Shown: one piece after another, positions 54,379 to 63,733 of the stretch
Position numbering within the stretch: the stretch's first letter is position 1
How the letters are laid out: the number at the start of each line of letters is the position of its first letter
DNA from: Streptomyces graminofaciens
Lineage (GTDB): Bacteria > Actinomycetota > Actinomycetes > Streptomycetales > Streptomycetaceae
Assembly (NCBI RefSeq): GCF_030294945.1
Contig: NZ_AP018448.1
Coordinates: 3,534,001 to 3,598,000 of the forward strand
DNA length: 64,000 nucleotides
Direction: 5' to 3'
Made by a program: the position numbers and the translations under genes
The notes under the pieces: model-generated
Seen by the model: the letters and a program-made list of their open reading frames with translations, nothing else
Database searches by the model: none
Told to the model about the DNA's origin: nothing

Positions 54379-54831
54379 ATGTCCCGACGTATCGCTCTGT
54401 CCGTTGCCGCCGGTGTCGTCGCCCTCGGTGGTGCCGGTGCCTTCACCCTCGCCTACGCCGGGGAGGAGTCTTTGGCGCTGGCGCACAGCACCGCCCGCTA
54501 CACCGCTCCGGACGGTGACCGCGACGGCTCGCTGGCCTTCGCCACCGACGTCACGGCGTCCTCAGGCGTCGAGAGCGTGAAGGTGCTGGCCTGGCCGGAG
54601 GACTCGTCCCTGGCTGAGGAGGAGCTGACCAGCAAGGATATGGCCGCCGCGGAGCCGGCCGTCTGCGAGCCCGCCGGACGGGACACCGTGCGCTGCACCT
54701 ACACCGTCAAGGTCACCGGCTCCGACGCTGCCTCGTCCCCGCGCGGGGTCTGGCACATCGCCGTCCTGGCCACCGCGCAGGACGGCACCACGACCCTGGA
54801 CACCAAGGCGGCCGGCTTCACCGTCCGGTAG
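54379..54831 (+). CDS. small secreted protein, DUF5707-like
   Basis: The 150-aa protein has a signal peptide (residues 1-27, ending LAYAG) and a beta-rich domain with two cysteines (PAVCEPAGRDTVRCTY) that probably pair, and ends TLDTKAAGFTVR. It resembles the small secreted DUF5707 proteins of streptomycetes, as I recall them. The function is unknown. The ATG is at 54379. Confidence 0.7.
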   Translation: MSRRIALSVAAGVVALGGAGAFTLAYAGEESLALAHSTARYTAPDGDRDGSLAFATDVTASSGVESVKVLAWPEDSSLAEEELTSKDMAAAEPAVCEPAGRDTVRCTYTVKVTGSDAASSPRGVWHIAVLATAQDGTTTLDTKAAGFTVR

Positions 54832-54923
54832 AGAAGTACCGGCAGATGAGCAGCCGCACGTCATGCCGAGGGCTCGGGAGCCACCCGAGGAAGACGTCCG
54901 CCCCGAAACACAGGGAGCCAGCC

Positions 54924-55628
54924 ATGTCCCCCCTCCCCCCAGCCGCAACCCCGACGGCACCGGCACCGCGCGTCGGCAAGCCGGGTGCCCTTCCCGGCGG
55001 ACTCCGCCTGCCCGGCGTGCTGGCGGTCCTCGTCACCGTCGCGCTCGCGGTGTCGGCATGGCACGCGAAGGACCCCACCACCTGGGTCCTGGAAACGGTG
55101 TGGGTGATGGTCGGCCTGCCGCTGCTGGTCCTGCTGCGCAAGCGATTCCCGCTCAGCGATCTGCTGTACTGCCTGCTGGCCGCGCACGCCCTCGTCCTCA
55201 TGGCGGGCGGGCACTACACCTACGCGGAGGTGCCCGCGGGCGACTGGATACGGGACTGGTTCGGCCTGGAGCGCAACCCCTACGACCGCTTCGGCCACCT
55301 CATGCAGGGCTTCGTTCCGGCGATCCTGGTCCGCGAACTCCTCGTCCGCACCTCGCCGTTGCGCGGCAGCCGCTGGCTGGCCCCGCTGACGGTCTGCGCC
55401 TGCCTCGCCTTCAGCGCCGTCTTCGAGATGCTGGAGTGGCTGTCCGCGGTGGTCGGCGGAGACGCCGCGGACGACTTCCTGGGCTCCCAGGGCGATGTGT
55501 GGGACGCCCAGTGGGACATGTTCTGCTGCCTGATCGGCGCCACCGTGTCCCTGCTGCTCCTCAGCCGCGTACACGACCGCTTCCTCGCCCGCCTTGAGCG
55601 GACGACGGTTGCCCCGGCCAGTTCCTGA
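54924..55628 (+). CDS. DUF2238 (YjdF-like) membrane protein
   Basis: The 234-aa protein has six hydrophobic segments and the family pattern HALVLMAGGHYTYAEVPAG, ERNPYDRFGHLMQGFVPAIL, FEMLEWLSAVVGGDAADDFLGSQGDVWDAQWDM. DUF2238 proteins are membrane proteins of unknown activity. The ATG follows AGGGAG. Position 93 bp after the DUF5707-like gene suggests they share a transcript. Confidence 0.88.
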   Translation: MSPLPPAATPTAPAPRVGKPGALPGGLRLPGVLAVLVTVALAVSAWHAKDPTTWVLETVWVMVGLPLLVLLRKRFPLSDLLYCLLAAHALVLMAGGHYTYAEVPAGDWIRDWFGLERNPYDRFGHLMQGFVPAILVRELLVRTSPLRGSRWLAPLTVCACLAFSAVFEMLEWLSAVVGGDAADDFLGSQGDVWDAQWDMFCCLIGATVSLLLLSRVHDRFLARLERTTVAPASS

Positions 55629-55659
55629 CCCAGATTGAGGCAGCATATGCCGCCATCCC

Positions 55660-55968
55660 CTGCCGCGGGCCTGAACTGCCTGGCAGGGGCAGCCGGTTCA
55701 GGGGGCGGTGTCGGGGCCGTGACCCACGCGAACCCCTCGCGGGCCATGGCCTCCTTCTGCCAGGCGAACATCAGCCGGGCGCCCTCGGCCTGTCCCGGCC
55801 GCCGCCCTCTGCGAAGAACCGCAGCAGCAGCCCGCCCGCGGCGGTGTCGGCGTCGCAGTGCCGGCACAGCTGGACGAGAACGTCCACCGACTGCCCGAAC
55901 GCGTTCGTCACCGGCGGCTTCCCGCTGACGATCACGTCGGTGGCGCCGCAGCGGGCGCACGATGGCAG
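55660..55968 (-). pseudogene. frameshifted zinc-ribbon gene (DUF6300-like)
   Basis: The first frame gives LPSCARCGATDVIVSG, NAFGQSVDVLVQLCRHCDAD and LLLRFFAEGGGRD, then reads to a TGA at 55771. Another frame continues naturally with QAEGARLMFAWQKEAMAREG. One base change near 55795-55800 would rejoin them. No start codon is visible and the frame begins directly after the TAG of the transposase fragment. The 3' end is approximate. Confidence 0.5.
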
Positions 55969-56934
55969 CTAGATCGGGCCCCTGCGGTAGTGGTTGGTGT
56001 ACGACGCCTTCAGCGTGGTCTGCACCGTCCGCCGGTACACCGGCCCCTTCGTCTTGTACTCGTGGACCAGTTCCTTCAGCGTCTGCTCGCCCCCGCGCAC
56101 AGCCGGGAACGCCACCTCCCGCACCTCCTGGTCGGGGGCGCCCAGCGACGCCTCGGCGATCGCGAACAGGATGTTCTCCTTGCCCGAGACCCGTATGAAG
56201 GCGTTGATCAGCTCCTTGGTCACCTTCTGCTCCGCGCGGGCGCCGATCCGGTGCACCGTGGCGATCAGCAGGTCCACCAGCGCGTCAGTCACCTCCCGCC
56301 CCCGCTCCACCAGCAGCGCGGACAGCAGCGTCACCGCCGCCTCCGGCGCCCTGCGGCGCAGATGAGACGGCGACTCCACCGCGGCCCGCTGCCGCCAGGA
56401 CGCCAGCACCTTCGGCGCCACATCCGCGAACAAGCCCGGCGGCGGCCCGATCGCCCGGACCGCGATCAGCTTGCGGATCTCCCGCAGCATCGACTCCAGG
56501 CTCACATTCCCCTGCATCGCCTTCAGCAGCGCCAGCACCGACTCACCCTCGCCGTCGTCCTGGCCCTCGTCCTCCGCCTCATCGGCTACCAGCGCCAAGA
56601 CCCGGGCCCGCGCCTGATCGGTCAGCCGGGCCGCGAGGGTCGCGAACCAAGTCTCCTCCGCAGTGTGCAGGGCGGAGCGGACCATGCGCGTGATCCGGTC
56701 CGGCGCCGGCGGCTCGATGCACTCCTGGCGGCAGTGCTTCAGCAGTTCGTCGCGCACCCGGTCCGGATTCCGTTCCGCGTGCGCGACGCTGACGGCCAGC
56801 CAGGCCGTCAGCTTCTCCGCGTCCTGAACCGAGCACACCCGGAACCCCAGGTGCTCGCGTATCTGGGACCGGTGGTACTCGATCGTCCGCCCGGACCCCT
56901 CGGACAGACCGAAGTCCACCGCCGGTACCTTCAT
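55969..56934 (-). pseudogene. Tn3-type transposase, truncated at both ends
   Basis: 321 codons match the N-terminal half of a DUF4158-type Tn3 transposase: GRTIEYHRSQIREHLGFRVC, AEKLTAWLAVSVAHAERNPD, ALLKAMQGNVSLESMLREIRKL and TLKASYTNHYRRG. The first 80 or so residues are missing: the frame begins KVPAVDFGL, which is normally internal. It stops with TAG (55969-55971) just where the DDE catalytic domain should continue. The gene is not functional by itself. With the resolvase at 53253 it marks an old Tn3-family element. Confidence 0.85.
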
Positions 56935-57180
56935 CTGAGATCCACACCGTTTGCGGCTCGTGACACGTTCGTTAATGGCACCCGCACAAGCAGAAAACGC
57001 GGCCGCCGTGACCGCCCATATGCCGGTGAGCCCACCCGCAGGGGAGTTGGCCGGCTGCGTCCCCTGCTCGGCATCCGACCGACGCGGGTCGCCTGTGACC
57101 CGAGCCGGGCGCGGTGGCGAACTGCGCGGCCGTGACGGCGGACGCGGGAGCGCGGGAGAGTCACGCCGTCGCCGCCGCCG

Positions 57181-57234
57181 TCACGTCCTGTGCGGGTCAA
57201 AGTGCCCTCACGTCCTGTGCGGGTCAGAGTGCCG
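57181..57234. repeat. 27-bp tandem duplication across a stop codon
   Basis: Two copies (57181-57207 and 57208-57234), 25 of 27 identical. The second copy contains the stop codon of the fucosidase gene (57224-57226). It is a recent tandem duplication of the 3' end. Confidence 0.8.
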
Positions 57235-59455
57235 TCAAGGTCCACAGCAGGTTGGTGCTGCTGTCGTACGTCCACTGCTTGGCCACGGATCCCGAGGCCA
57301 CGTTGCCGCCGCCGTCGAGGGCCAGGCCGGTGGCACGGTTGGTGATCGAGTAGCGGCCGTTACCCCGGTGGGTGATCGTCCACTGTTGGTTGTTGTTGCC
57401 GTCCCAGGCGGCCTCCCTGGCCGGGGAGCCGTTGCTGGTGGCGCCCCAGCCGTCGGCGACCATGCCGTTGGTGCGGTTGACCAGCTTGTAGTAACCGCCT
57501 CCGACTTCCACCACCTGCCACTGCAGGTTGGCGTGGCCGTCCCAGGTCCACTGCTTGAGGTTGGACCCGGAGGCGACGTTGCCGCCGCTGTCCAGGGCGA
57601 GGCCGTTGGTGACGTTGGTGATCCGGAAGTAGGTCGACGGCTTGAACTGCACCTTCAGTGAGGTGATCTTGTCGTTGTTGCCGGTGACCCGGAGGTCGGG
57701 GTTGTCGGCGGTGAAGGTCCAGGAGGTGCCGGTGAAGTTGTCCCCGGCGTAGCCGATGACCTGGTGGCCGGGGGCGAGCCGGAGGGAGGAGAGGGTGAGC
57801 GCCCCCAGTCCTGCCGCGGTCAGCTGGGCCGCGGTGTGGTCACCGGTGGAGAGCACGGCGCCGGTACCGGCGTAGTCGACGTCCTTGAAGGCGACTGCAC
57901 CGGTGAGCGGCCGCACGCTGGGAATCGTGCCGGAGAAGGTGAGCTTGAGGACGTAGGCGTTCGCGCTGTACGGCGCCGAGGACGGCAGGGTGACCGTCAG
58001 GCCGGAGGAGTTCTGGGCGGGCGTCGGCAGGTCGATGTAGGTGCCGGCGGTGGAGCCGAGGAGCTTCACCGAGGTCAGCGACCCCAGGTCGATCCGGTCC
58101 GAGCCGAGGGTCTTGATCGTCAGGGAGCTCCCGGGCCAGCCCAGGACGGTGGCGTACAGGACGTTGTTCGCCTTGTTCCGGGTGAAGCGGATGTCCTGCG
58201 CGGTGCCGGCGTGCGGTGTGGTGAAGGCGCCGCCGCCCATCATCGTGGGGCCCTCGCCGAACACGGTCCACGCGCGGGTCGCGTAGACGGACTCACCGAA
58301 GCGCTTCAGGTGGTCGCCGATGCCGAGCAGGATGTCCTTCTGCGCCTGGGGGATGGTGCCGTCGGCCATCGGCGCGATGTTCAGCAGCACGTTGCCGTTC
58401 TTGCTGACCCGGTCGAGGAACGAGTGCAGCATCTGCTGGGTGCTGTAGTAGCCGATGCCCTGGGTGTAGCACCAGCTGGAGCTGGAGATGCTGTCGTCGG
58501 TGAGCCAGTACGGGGCGGTGAGGTCGGCCGGGCCGCCGCGCTCGTAGTCGAAGACCTCGCCCTTGCCGTGCATGCCGTCCTTGTAGGTGGCGACGACCTC
58601 ACGGCCCCAACTGCCCGCCTGGTTGTAGTAGTACGAGAGAAACTTCAGACGCTGCGTCTCGTCGACGGCGTCCAGTTTGAAGTCCTGCCAGAGGATGTCG
58701 GGCTTGGCCCGGTCGATGACCTCCTTGAGCTTGTCGTACCAGAGCTGGTCCTCCTCCGCCCTGCTCAGCTGCCCGTAGAGCTTCTTCAGGCCGGGGTCCG
58801 TCTGGGCGGGCGCGTACTGGTAGAAACCGTTGTAGTTGTACGCGTGGTGCATGGCGACCAGGAGCTTCAGGTTCTTGGCGCGGATGGCTGTGGTGAACAG
58901 GGCCAGCAGGTCCAGCTTCGGCCCCTTGGTCACCGAGTTCCACTCGTTGACCTGGCTGTCCCACATGGAGAAGCCGTCGTGGTGCTCGGCGACGGGGCCG
59001 GCGAACTTCGCGCCGGCGTCGACGAAGAGCTGGACCCACTCGTCGGGGTCGAAGTTCCCGCCCGCCGACTTCAGCTTCGGGGCGAACTTGACGGTGTTGC
59101 CCGCCAGGTCCTCTGCGCCGTTGATGAAGTTGTGGTACGGCCAGGCCGACGGGTTGCCGAAGGTCGCTATGTGGTGCTTGTTGGCGTTACTGCCGCCCTG
59201 GTACATGCTGCGCGGGTACCACTCGTTGTCGTAGGCGGGAACGCTGAAGGCGCCCCAGTGGAAGTAGATGCCGAACTTGGCGTCCTGGAACCACTCCGGG
59301 GCCGGCGGGTGCTGGTCGACCGAGTTCCAGTCGGGCGTGTACGTGCTGGGCGCCGCCTGCGCGTGGCCTGCGCCGAACATGCCACCGGCGACCGTTGTCG
59401 CGGCCACGAAGGTGGCGCCCGCCAGGAGCTGGCGTCTGTTGATCGAACTCGACAT
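57224..59455 (-). CDS. secreted GH29 alpha-L-fucosidase with ricin-type lectin domain
   Basis: The 743-aa protein has a Tat-type signal (INRRQLLAGATFVAATTVAGG), a GH29 catalytic barrel with WFQDAKFGIYFHWGAFSVPAYDNEWY and VAEHHDGFSMWDS, a probable nucleophile Asp258 in DILWQDF (the usual context is LLWFDG), a beta-sandwich domain, and a C-terminal ricin B lectin with two QxW-type repeats (GLALDSGGNVASGSNLKQW, then NGNNNQQW-like). It releases fucose from glycans outside the cell. ATG 59455 is chosen over the longer frame. It is divergent from the sugar importer. Confidence 0.92.
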   Translation of the reverse strand: MSSSINRRQLLAGATFVAATTVAGGMFGAGHAQAAPSTYTPDWNSVDQHPPAPEWFQDAKFGIYFHWGAFSVPAYDNEWYPRSMYQGGSNANKHHIATFGNPSAWPYHNFINGAEDLAGNTVKFAPKLKSAGGNFDPDEWVQLFVDAGAKFAGPVAEHHDGFSMWDSQVNEWNSVTKGPKLDLLALFTTAIRAKNLKLLVAMHHAYNYNGFYQYAPAQTDPGLKKLYGQLSRAEEDQLWYDKLKEVIDRAKPDILWQDFKLDAVDETQRLKFLSYYYNQAGSWGREVVATYKDGMHGKGEVFDYERGGPADLTAPYWLTDDSISSSSWCYTQGIGYYSTQQMLHSFLDRVSKNGNVLLNIAPMADGTIPQAQKDILLGIGDHLKRFGESVYATRAWTVFGEGPTMMGGGAFTTPHAGTAQDIRFTRNKANNVLYATVLGWPGSSLTIKTLGSDRIDLGSLTSVKLLGSTAGTYIDLPTPAQNSSGLTVTLPSSAPYSANAYVLKLTFSGTIPSVRPLTGAVAFKDVDYAGTGAVLSTGDHTAAQLTAAGLGALTLSSLRLAPGHQVIGYAGDNFTGTSWTFTADNPDLRVTGNNDKITSLKVQFKPSTYFRITNVTNGLALDSGGNVASGSNLKQWTWDGHANLQWQVVEVGGGYYKLVNRTNGMVADGWGATSNGSPAREAAWDGNNNQQWTITHRGNGRYSITNRATGLALDGGGNVASGSVAKQWTYDSSTNLLWTLTAL

Positions 59456-59914
59456 GGGACATCCCTGATGCGGAAGGGAAGACGGGGGAGGGCGCGACCG
59501 GCGCGGCTCTCGTTGCCCGGGGCGCCGGTTGTTACGCACGAAGGTCACTCATGCGTCCCTGGGATGTCAACGGGCGTGCAGGGATGAAAAGCACTGCGCA
59601 ACCGGTCGCTTTGCTGATTATTTTCCGTTTCATCACTCTTTGCCACCAGTAAGACATGGAATGTCTCGCGCATCACGCGTGGCTGAGTCACATCACAGGC
59701 CGGCCACGATTGATGGGATGGATTTGATCTTCGAGCACTCATTCACGATGCCGAAGTGCGCCACAAACGGGATCTAGAGGGCGAAATGCTCGAGGCTCTA
59801 GACAGACCTCCGATCACCCGTCTATACATACATCCCATCTCTCCCCGGCGATGACACACAGTTGTCGCCCCTGTGAACCATCTCCCGCTACGGGACCAGC
59901 GTGAGGAAGTACCG
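59456..59914. other. fucose locus divergent control region
   Basis: About 460 bp between the fucosidase and importer genes, noticeably A+T-rich around 59590-59770. It contains the TCTAGAG sites given separately and no convincing ORF. Confidence 0.5.
59773..59802. promoter_or_regulatory. paired TCTAGAG inverted repeat, candidate operator
   Basis: TCTAGAG (59773-59779) and CTCTAGA (59796-59802) face each other across 16 bp, about 115 bp before the substrate-binding protein gene. They are candidates for a fucose-responsive regulator. Confidence 0.5.
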
Positions 59915-60979
59915 ATGAGAGTCCGAACCGCCCTCTGTTCCGCCGCCTCCGCCCTCTCCGCACTGGCTCTGCTCACCGCCTGCGGCGGTTCCGGCAGCAC
60001 CACCGCGTCGAGCAACGACGAGCCGCTGGTCGGCGTCGACTACCCGCGCTCCGACACCGACTTCTGGAACTCGTACATCAAGTACACGCCGGAGTACGCC
60101 AAGGAGCTCGGCCTCTCCCTCAAGACCACCAACTCGCAGAACGACGTCGCCAAGCTGACCGCCAACGCGCAGACGTTCATCAGCCAGGGCGTCAAGGGCC
60201 TCGCGATGGCACCGCAGGACACCGCCGCCATCGCGCCGACTCTGGCGCAGCTGGAGGCGAAGAAGATCCCGGTCGTCACGGTCGACACCCGCCCCGACAG
60301 CGGCAAGGTCTACATGGTCGTGCGCGCCGACAACCGCGCGTACGGCGAGAAGGCGTGCCAGTACCTCGGGACCAAGCTCGGCGGCAAGGGCAAGGTCGTC
60401 ATGCTGCAAGGCGGCCTCGACTCCATCAACGGCCGTGACCGCACCGAGGCGTTCAACGAGTGCATGAAGAAGGACTTCCCGGACATCAAGGTGTTCGGTG
60501 AGGCCACCAACTGGGACGGCGCCGTCGCCGCGCAGAAGCTCCAGACGGACCTGACCGCCAACCCGGACATCAAGGGCATCTACATGCAGTCGAGCTTCGC
60601 CCTGTCCGGCACCCTCCAGGTCCTCAAGCAGAAGGGCCTGCTGGTCGGCCCCGAGAACAAGAAGCACGTCTTCGTCGTCTCCAACGACGGCATTCCGGAG
60701 GAGCTCAAGTCCATCGCCGCGGGGAAGATCGACGCCACCGTCTCCCAGCCGGCGGACCTCTACGCCGAGTACGCCCTGTACTACCTGAAGGCCGCGATCG
60801 ACGGGAAGACGTTCAAGCCCGGCAGGACCGACCACGACAGCACCATCGTCCAGGTCCGCGACGGCTTGCTGGAGGACCAGCTCTCCGCCCCGCTCGTCAC
60901 CGCCGACGGCGGCACATACGGCGGCGTGGCCAGCCTGAAGAGCGACGACAAGTCCCTGTGGGGCAACAACCTCGGCTGA
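59915..60979 (+). CDS. sugar ABC transporter substrate-binding lipoprotein
   Basis: The 354-aa lipoprotein (lipobox LLTAC, Cys at about residue 24) is a type I periplasmic binding protein of the ribose/CUT2 kind: VGVDYPRSDTDFWNSYIKY, FISQGVKGLAMAPQDTAAI, PVVTVDTRPDSGKVYMVVRADN and LQGGLDSINGRDRTEAFNEC. It delivers a monosaccharide to the importer. Context says L-fucose or a fucoside. The ATG follows GAGGAAG. Confidence 0.93.
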   Translation: MRVRTALCSAASALSALALLTACGGSGSTTASSNDEPLVGVDYPRSDTDFWNSYIKYTPEYAKELGLSLKTTNSQNDVAKLTANAQTFISQGVKGLAMAPQDTAAIAPTLAQLEAKKIPVVTVDTRPDSGKVYMVVRADNRAYGEKACQYLGTKLGGKGKVVMLQGGLDSINGRDRTEAFNECMKKDFPDIKVFGEATNWDGAVAAQKLQTDLTANPDIKGIYMQSSFALSGTLQVLKQKGLLVGPENKKHVFVVSNDGIPEELKSIAAGKIDATVSQPADLYAEYALYYLKAAIDGKTFKPGRTDHDSTIVQVRDGLLEDQLSAPLVTADGGTYGGVASLKSDDKSLWGNNLG

Positions 60980-61025
60980 CGGCTCGCCGGGAAACGCAAC
61001 GGCTCACGATTTCAAGGCGGTTGAG

Positions 61026-62588
61026 ATGAGCGACGGGGAGCGAACAGTCACCCCCGCGCCCGCCCCGGCGGACGACGGACGGGCCCCGGCGGGCCCGCCC
61101 GTCGTCGAGGCGACGGGCATAGTCAAGCGATTCGGTCCGACGGTGGCCCTGAACGGCGCCCGGATCACCATCAGGCCCGGCGAGACCCACGCGCTCGTCG
61201 GCCGCAACGGCGCCGGCAAGTCGACCCTTGTCTCCGTCCTCACCGGGCTTCAGTCGCCGGACGAGGGAACGGTCACCTTCGGCGGTGCCCCGGCGCCCCG
61301 GCTCTCGGACCGGGACGCCTGGCGGCAGCGGGTGGCCTGCGTCTACCAGAAGTCGACGATCATCCCCACCCTGACCGTGGCCGAGAACCTCTTCCTGAAC
61401 CGGCACGATCACGGCCGGCACCGGCTGATCAGCTGGCAGGGTGTGCGCAGCAGGGCGCGGGAACTGCTGTCGACGTGGTCGGTGGACGTGGATCCGCAGA
61501 CCCCGGCCGCCGATCTCAGCGTGGAGCAGCGGCAGTTCGTCGAGATCGCCCGCGCGCTGTCCTTCGGCGCCCGGTTCATCATCCTCGACGAGCCGACCGC
61601 CCAGCTCGACGGCGCGGCGATCAACCGGCTCTTCGACCGCATCCGCGATCTGCAACGCCAGGGCGTGACCTTCCTGTTCATCAGTCACCACCTCCAGGAG
61701 ATCTACGAGATCTGCGACATGGTGACGGTGTTCCGAGACGCCCGGCACATCCTGACCGCGCCGGTCACCGAGCTCCCCCGCACCGAACTCGTCGCCGCCA
61801 TGACCGGCGAGGCGGCCGCCGACCGGAGCCGGGAACGGGTGAGTTCCCTGGACACCGGCGCGACGGCGGCCCTGAGCGTCAGTGACCTGAGCGGCGACAC
61901 CTACGACGGCGTCAGCTTCCAGGTGGGCGCCGGGGAGATCGTCGGGCTGGCGGGGGCGGCCGGCAGCGGTCGTACCGAGGTCGCCGAGACCGTCGTGGGG
62001 CTGCGGTCCGCCGACGGCGGCCAGGTCGAGATCGCCGGGAAACGGCCGCGGCCGGGAAGCGTGCCCGCCGCGCTCGCCGCGGGCGCCGGGTTCGTGCCCC
62101 AGGACCGGCACCACCAGGGCTTCGTCCCGGACCTGTCGATCGCGGACAACGCCACGCTGTCCGTGCCCCACCGGCTCGGCCGGAACGGGTTCCTCAGCAG
62201 CCGCAGCCGGGACCGGCTCGCCGAGGACATGATCGAGAACCTGGCGATCAAGACACCCGGCCCCGAGCTGCCCGTCTCCTCCCTGTCCGGGGGCAACCAG
62301 CAGAAGGTCGTCATGGCCCGTGCCCTCGCCGACGACCCCCGGCTGCTGGTCCTGATCAACCCGACCGCGGGGGTGGACGTGCGCTCCAAGGAGTTCCTCC
62401 TCGGCAAGGTCGAGGAGACCGCGGACACCGGAACCGGAGTGCTCATCGCCTCCGACGAACTCGACGACCTGCGGATGTGCGACCGGGTCCTGGTGATGTT
62501 CCAGGGCCGGGTGACCTCGGAGATCGCCCGCGGCTGGCACGACCACGACCTCGTGGCCGCGATGGAAGGAGTGGACCTCAATGCCTGA
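61026..62588 (+). CDS. sugar ABC transporter ATPase, CUT2 type
   Basis: The 520-aa protein has two ABC domains in one chain, as in RbsA/MglA. Domain 1 is complete: Walker A GRNGAGKST (residues 59-67), Walker B FIILDEPTAQL. Domain 2 has SLSGGNQQKVVMARAL, but its Walker A-like GAAGSGRTE and Walker B-like LVLINPTAGVD are changed (no catalytic Glu), a common asymmetry in this family. The last 8 bp overlap the permease gene. Confidence 0.93.
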   Translation: MSDGERTVTPAPAPADDGRAPAGPPVVEATGIVKRFGPTVALNGARITIRPGETHALVGRNGAGKSTLVSVLTGLQSPDEGTVTFGGAPAPRLSDRDAWRQRVACVYQKSTIIPTLTVAENLFLNRHDHGRHRLISWQGVRSRARELLSTWSVDVDPQTPAADLSVEQRQFVEIARALSFGARFIILDEPTAQLDGAAINRLFDRIRDLQRQGVTFLFISHHLQEIYEICDMVTVFRDARHILTAPVTELPRTELVAAMTGEAAADRSRERVSSLDTGATAALSVSDLSGDTYDGVSFQVGAGEIVGLAGAAGSGRTEVAETVVGLRSADGGQVEIAGKRPRPGSVPAALAAGAGFVPQDRHHQGFVPDLSIADNATLSVPHRLGRNGFLSSRSRDRLAEDMIENLAIKTPGPELPVSSLSGGNQQKVVMARALADDPRLLVLINPTAGVDVRSKEFLLGKVEETADTGTGVLIASDELDDLRMCDRVLVMFQGRVTSEIARGWHDHDLVAAMEGVDLNA

Positions 62589-63624
62589 AACCGTCCTCGC
62601 GGACACCCCCGCGCCCAAGGCCGCCGAGCCGGGGGCCAGGCGGACCGCGCTGTTCGGCGGCCGCATACCCCTGGCCCGGCTGCGCGACCTCGCGCTGGTC
62701 CCCGCGATCGTGGTCATCGCGATCGTCGGTCAGATCGTCAACCCGGTCTTCCTGCAGGCCGACAACCTCATCAACGTCCTGCAGACCATGTCCGAGATCG
62801 CCCTGCTGGTCCTCGCCCAGACGATGATCCTGATCGTCAAGAAGATGGACCTGTCGCTGGAGTCCACCATGGGCCTCGCGCCCGGCGTCGCGGCCTGGCT
62901 GGTCGTACCGACCGGCGCCGGACACGGACTCGGGCTCCTCCCCGGCGCCTGGGCGATCCCCGTCACGCTCGCCGTGGGCGCGCTCATCGGCGTGATCAAC
63001 GCCCTGCTGATCATCCGCTTCGGCCTCAACGGCTTCATCGTCACCCTCGGCATGCTGATCGTGCTGCGCGGTGTCCTGACGGGCATCTCCGGCGGCCAGA
63101 CCTTCTTCCAACTGCCGCAGTCGATGCTCTACCTGGGCACGGCCCAGTGGTTCGGAATGCCGGCCTCCATCTGGCTCTGCCTCACCCTGTTCGCCGTCGC
63201 CGTCGTCGTCCTCGGCTGGACCAGCTTCGGCCGCTCGCTGTACGCCATCGGCGGCAACGTCGACGCGGCGAAGGCGGCCGGCATCCGCACCGATCGGGTG
63301 CTGTGGATCGTCATCGTCACCGGCAGCCTGCTCGCCGCCCTCGCCGGGCTGCTGCTGTCCGGGCGACTCGCGTCCGTGGCGTCCGCGCAGGGCAACGGCT
63401 ACATCTTCACCGTCTTCGCCGCCGCCGTGATCGGCGGGATCAGCCTGAACGGCGGCAAGGGCACCATGTTCGGCGCCTTCAGCGGCATCCTGCTGCTCTT
63501 CATGATCCAGAACGTGCTCACCCTGGCAGGCGTCCCCGCCCAGTGGATCGGCGCCCTCAACGGCCTGATCATCCTGGTCGCGCTGATGATCTCGCGCATC
63601 ACGGGCGGCAAGGTCCAGGAGTGA
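62581..63624 (+). CDS. sugar ABC transporter permease, CUT2 type
   Basis: The 347-aa protein has about ten hydrophobic segments with the RbsC/MglC patterns [40 protein letters not shown] and [20 protein letters not shown]. It forms the channel of the importer. Its ATG lies 8 bp inside the ATPase gene. Confidence 0.93.
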   Translation: MPETVLADTPAPKAAEPGARRTALFGGRIPLARLRDLALVPAIVVIAIVGQIVNPVFLQADNLINVLQTMSEIALLVLAQTMILIVKKMDLSLESTMGLAPGVAAWLVVPTGAGHGLGLLPGAWAIPVTLAVGALIGVINALLIIRFGLNGFIVTLGMLIVLRGVLTGISGGQTFFQLPQSMLYLGTAQWFGMPASIWLCLTLFAVAVVVLGWTSFGRSLYAIGGNVDAAKAAGIRTDRVLWIVIVTGSLLAALAGLLLSGRLASVASAQGNGYIFTVFAAAVIGGISLNGGKGTMFGAFSGILLLFMIQNVLTLAGVPAQWIGALNGLIILVALMISRITGGKVQE

Positions 63625-63733
63625 CTCCGGACGGCCGTCGCCGGACACACCGTGCCGGCACGGCCGCCGGACCCCCGTTCTTCCCCCGTCTCGTCGCAGG
63701 GCCTGTTCGCCCCCTGCTCGCACAGGAGTTGCC

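Noticed and set aside
55635..55928. A plus-strand 97-codon ORF after DUF2238
   Set aside because: It is antisense to the zinc-ribbon fragment, whose CxxC pattern is more convincing.
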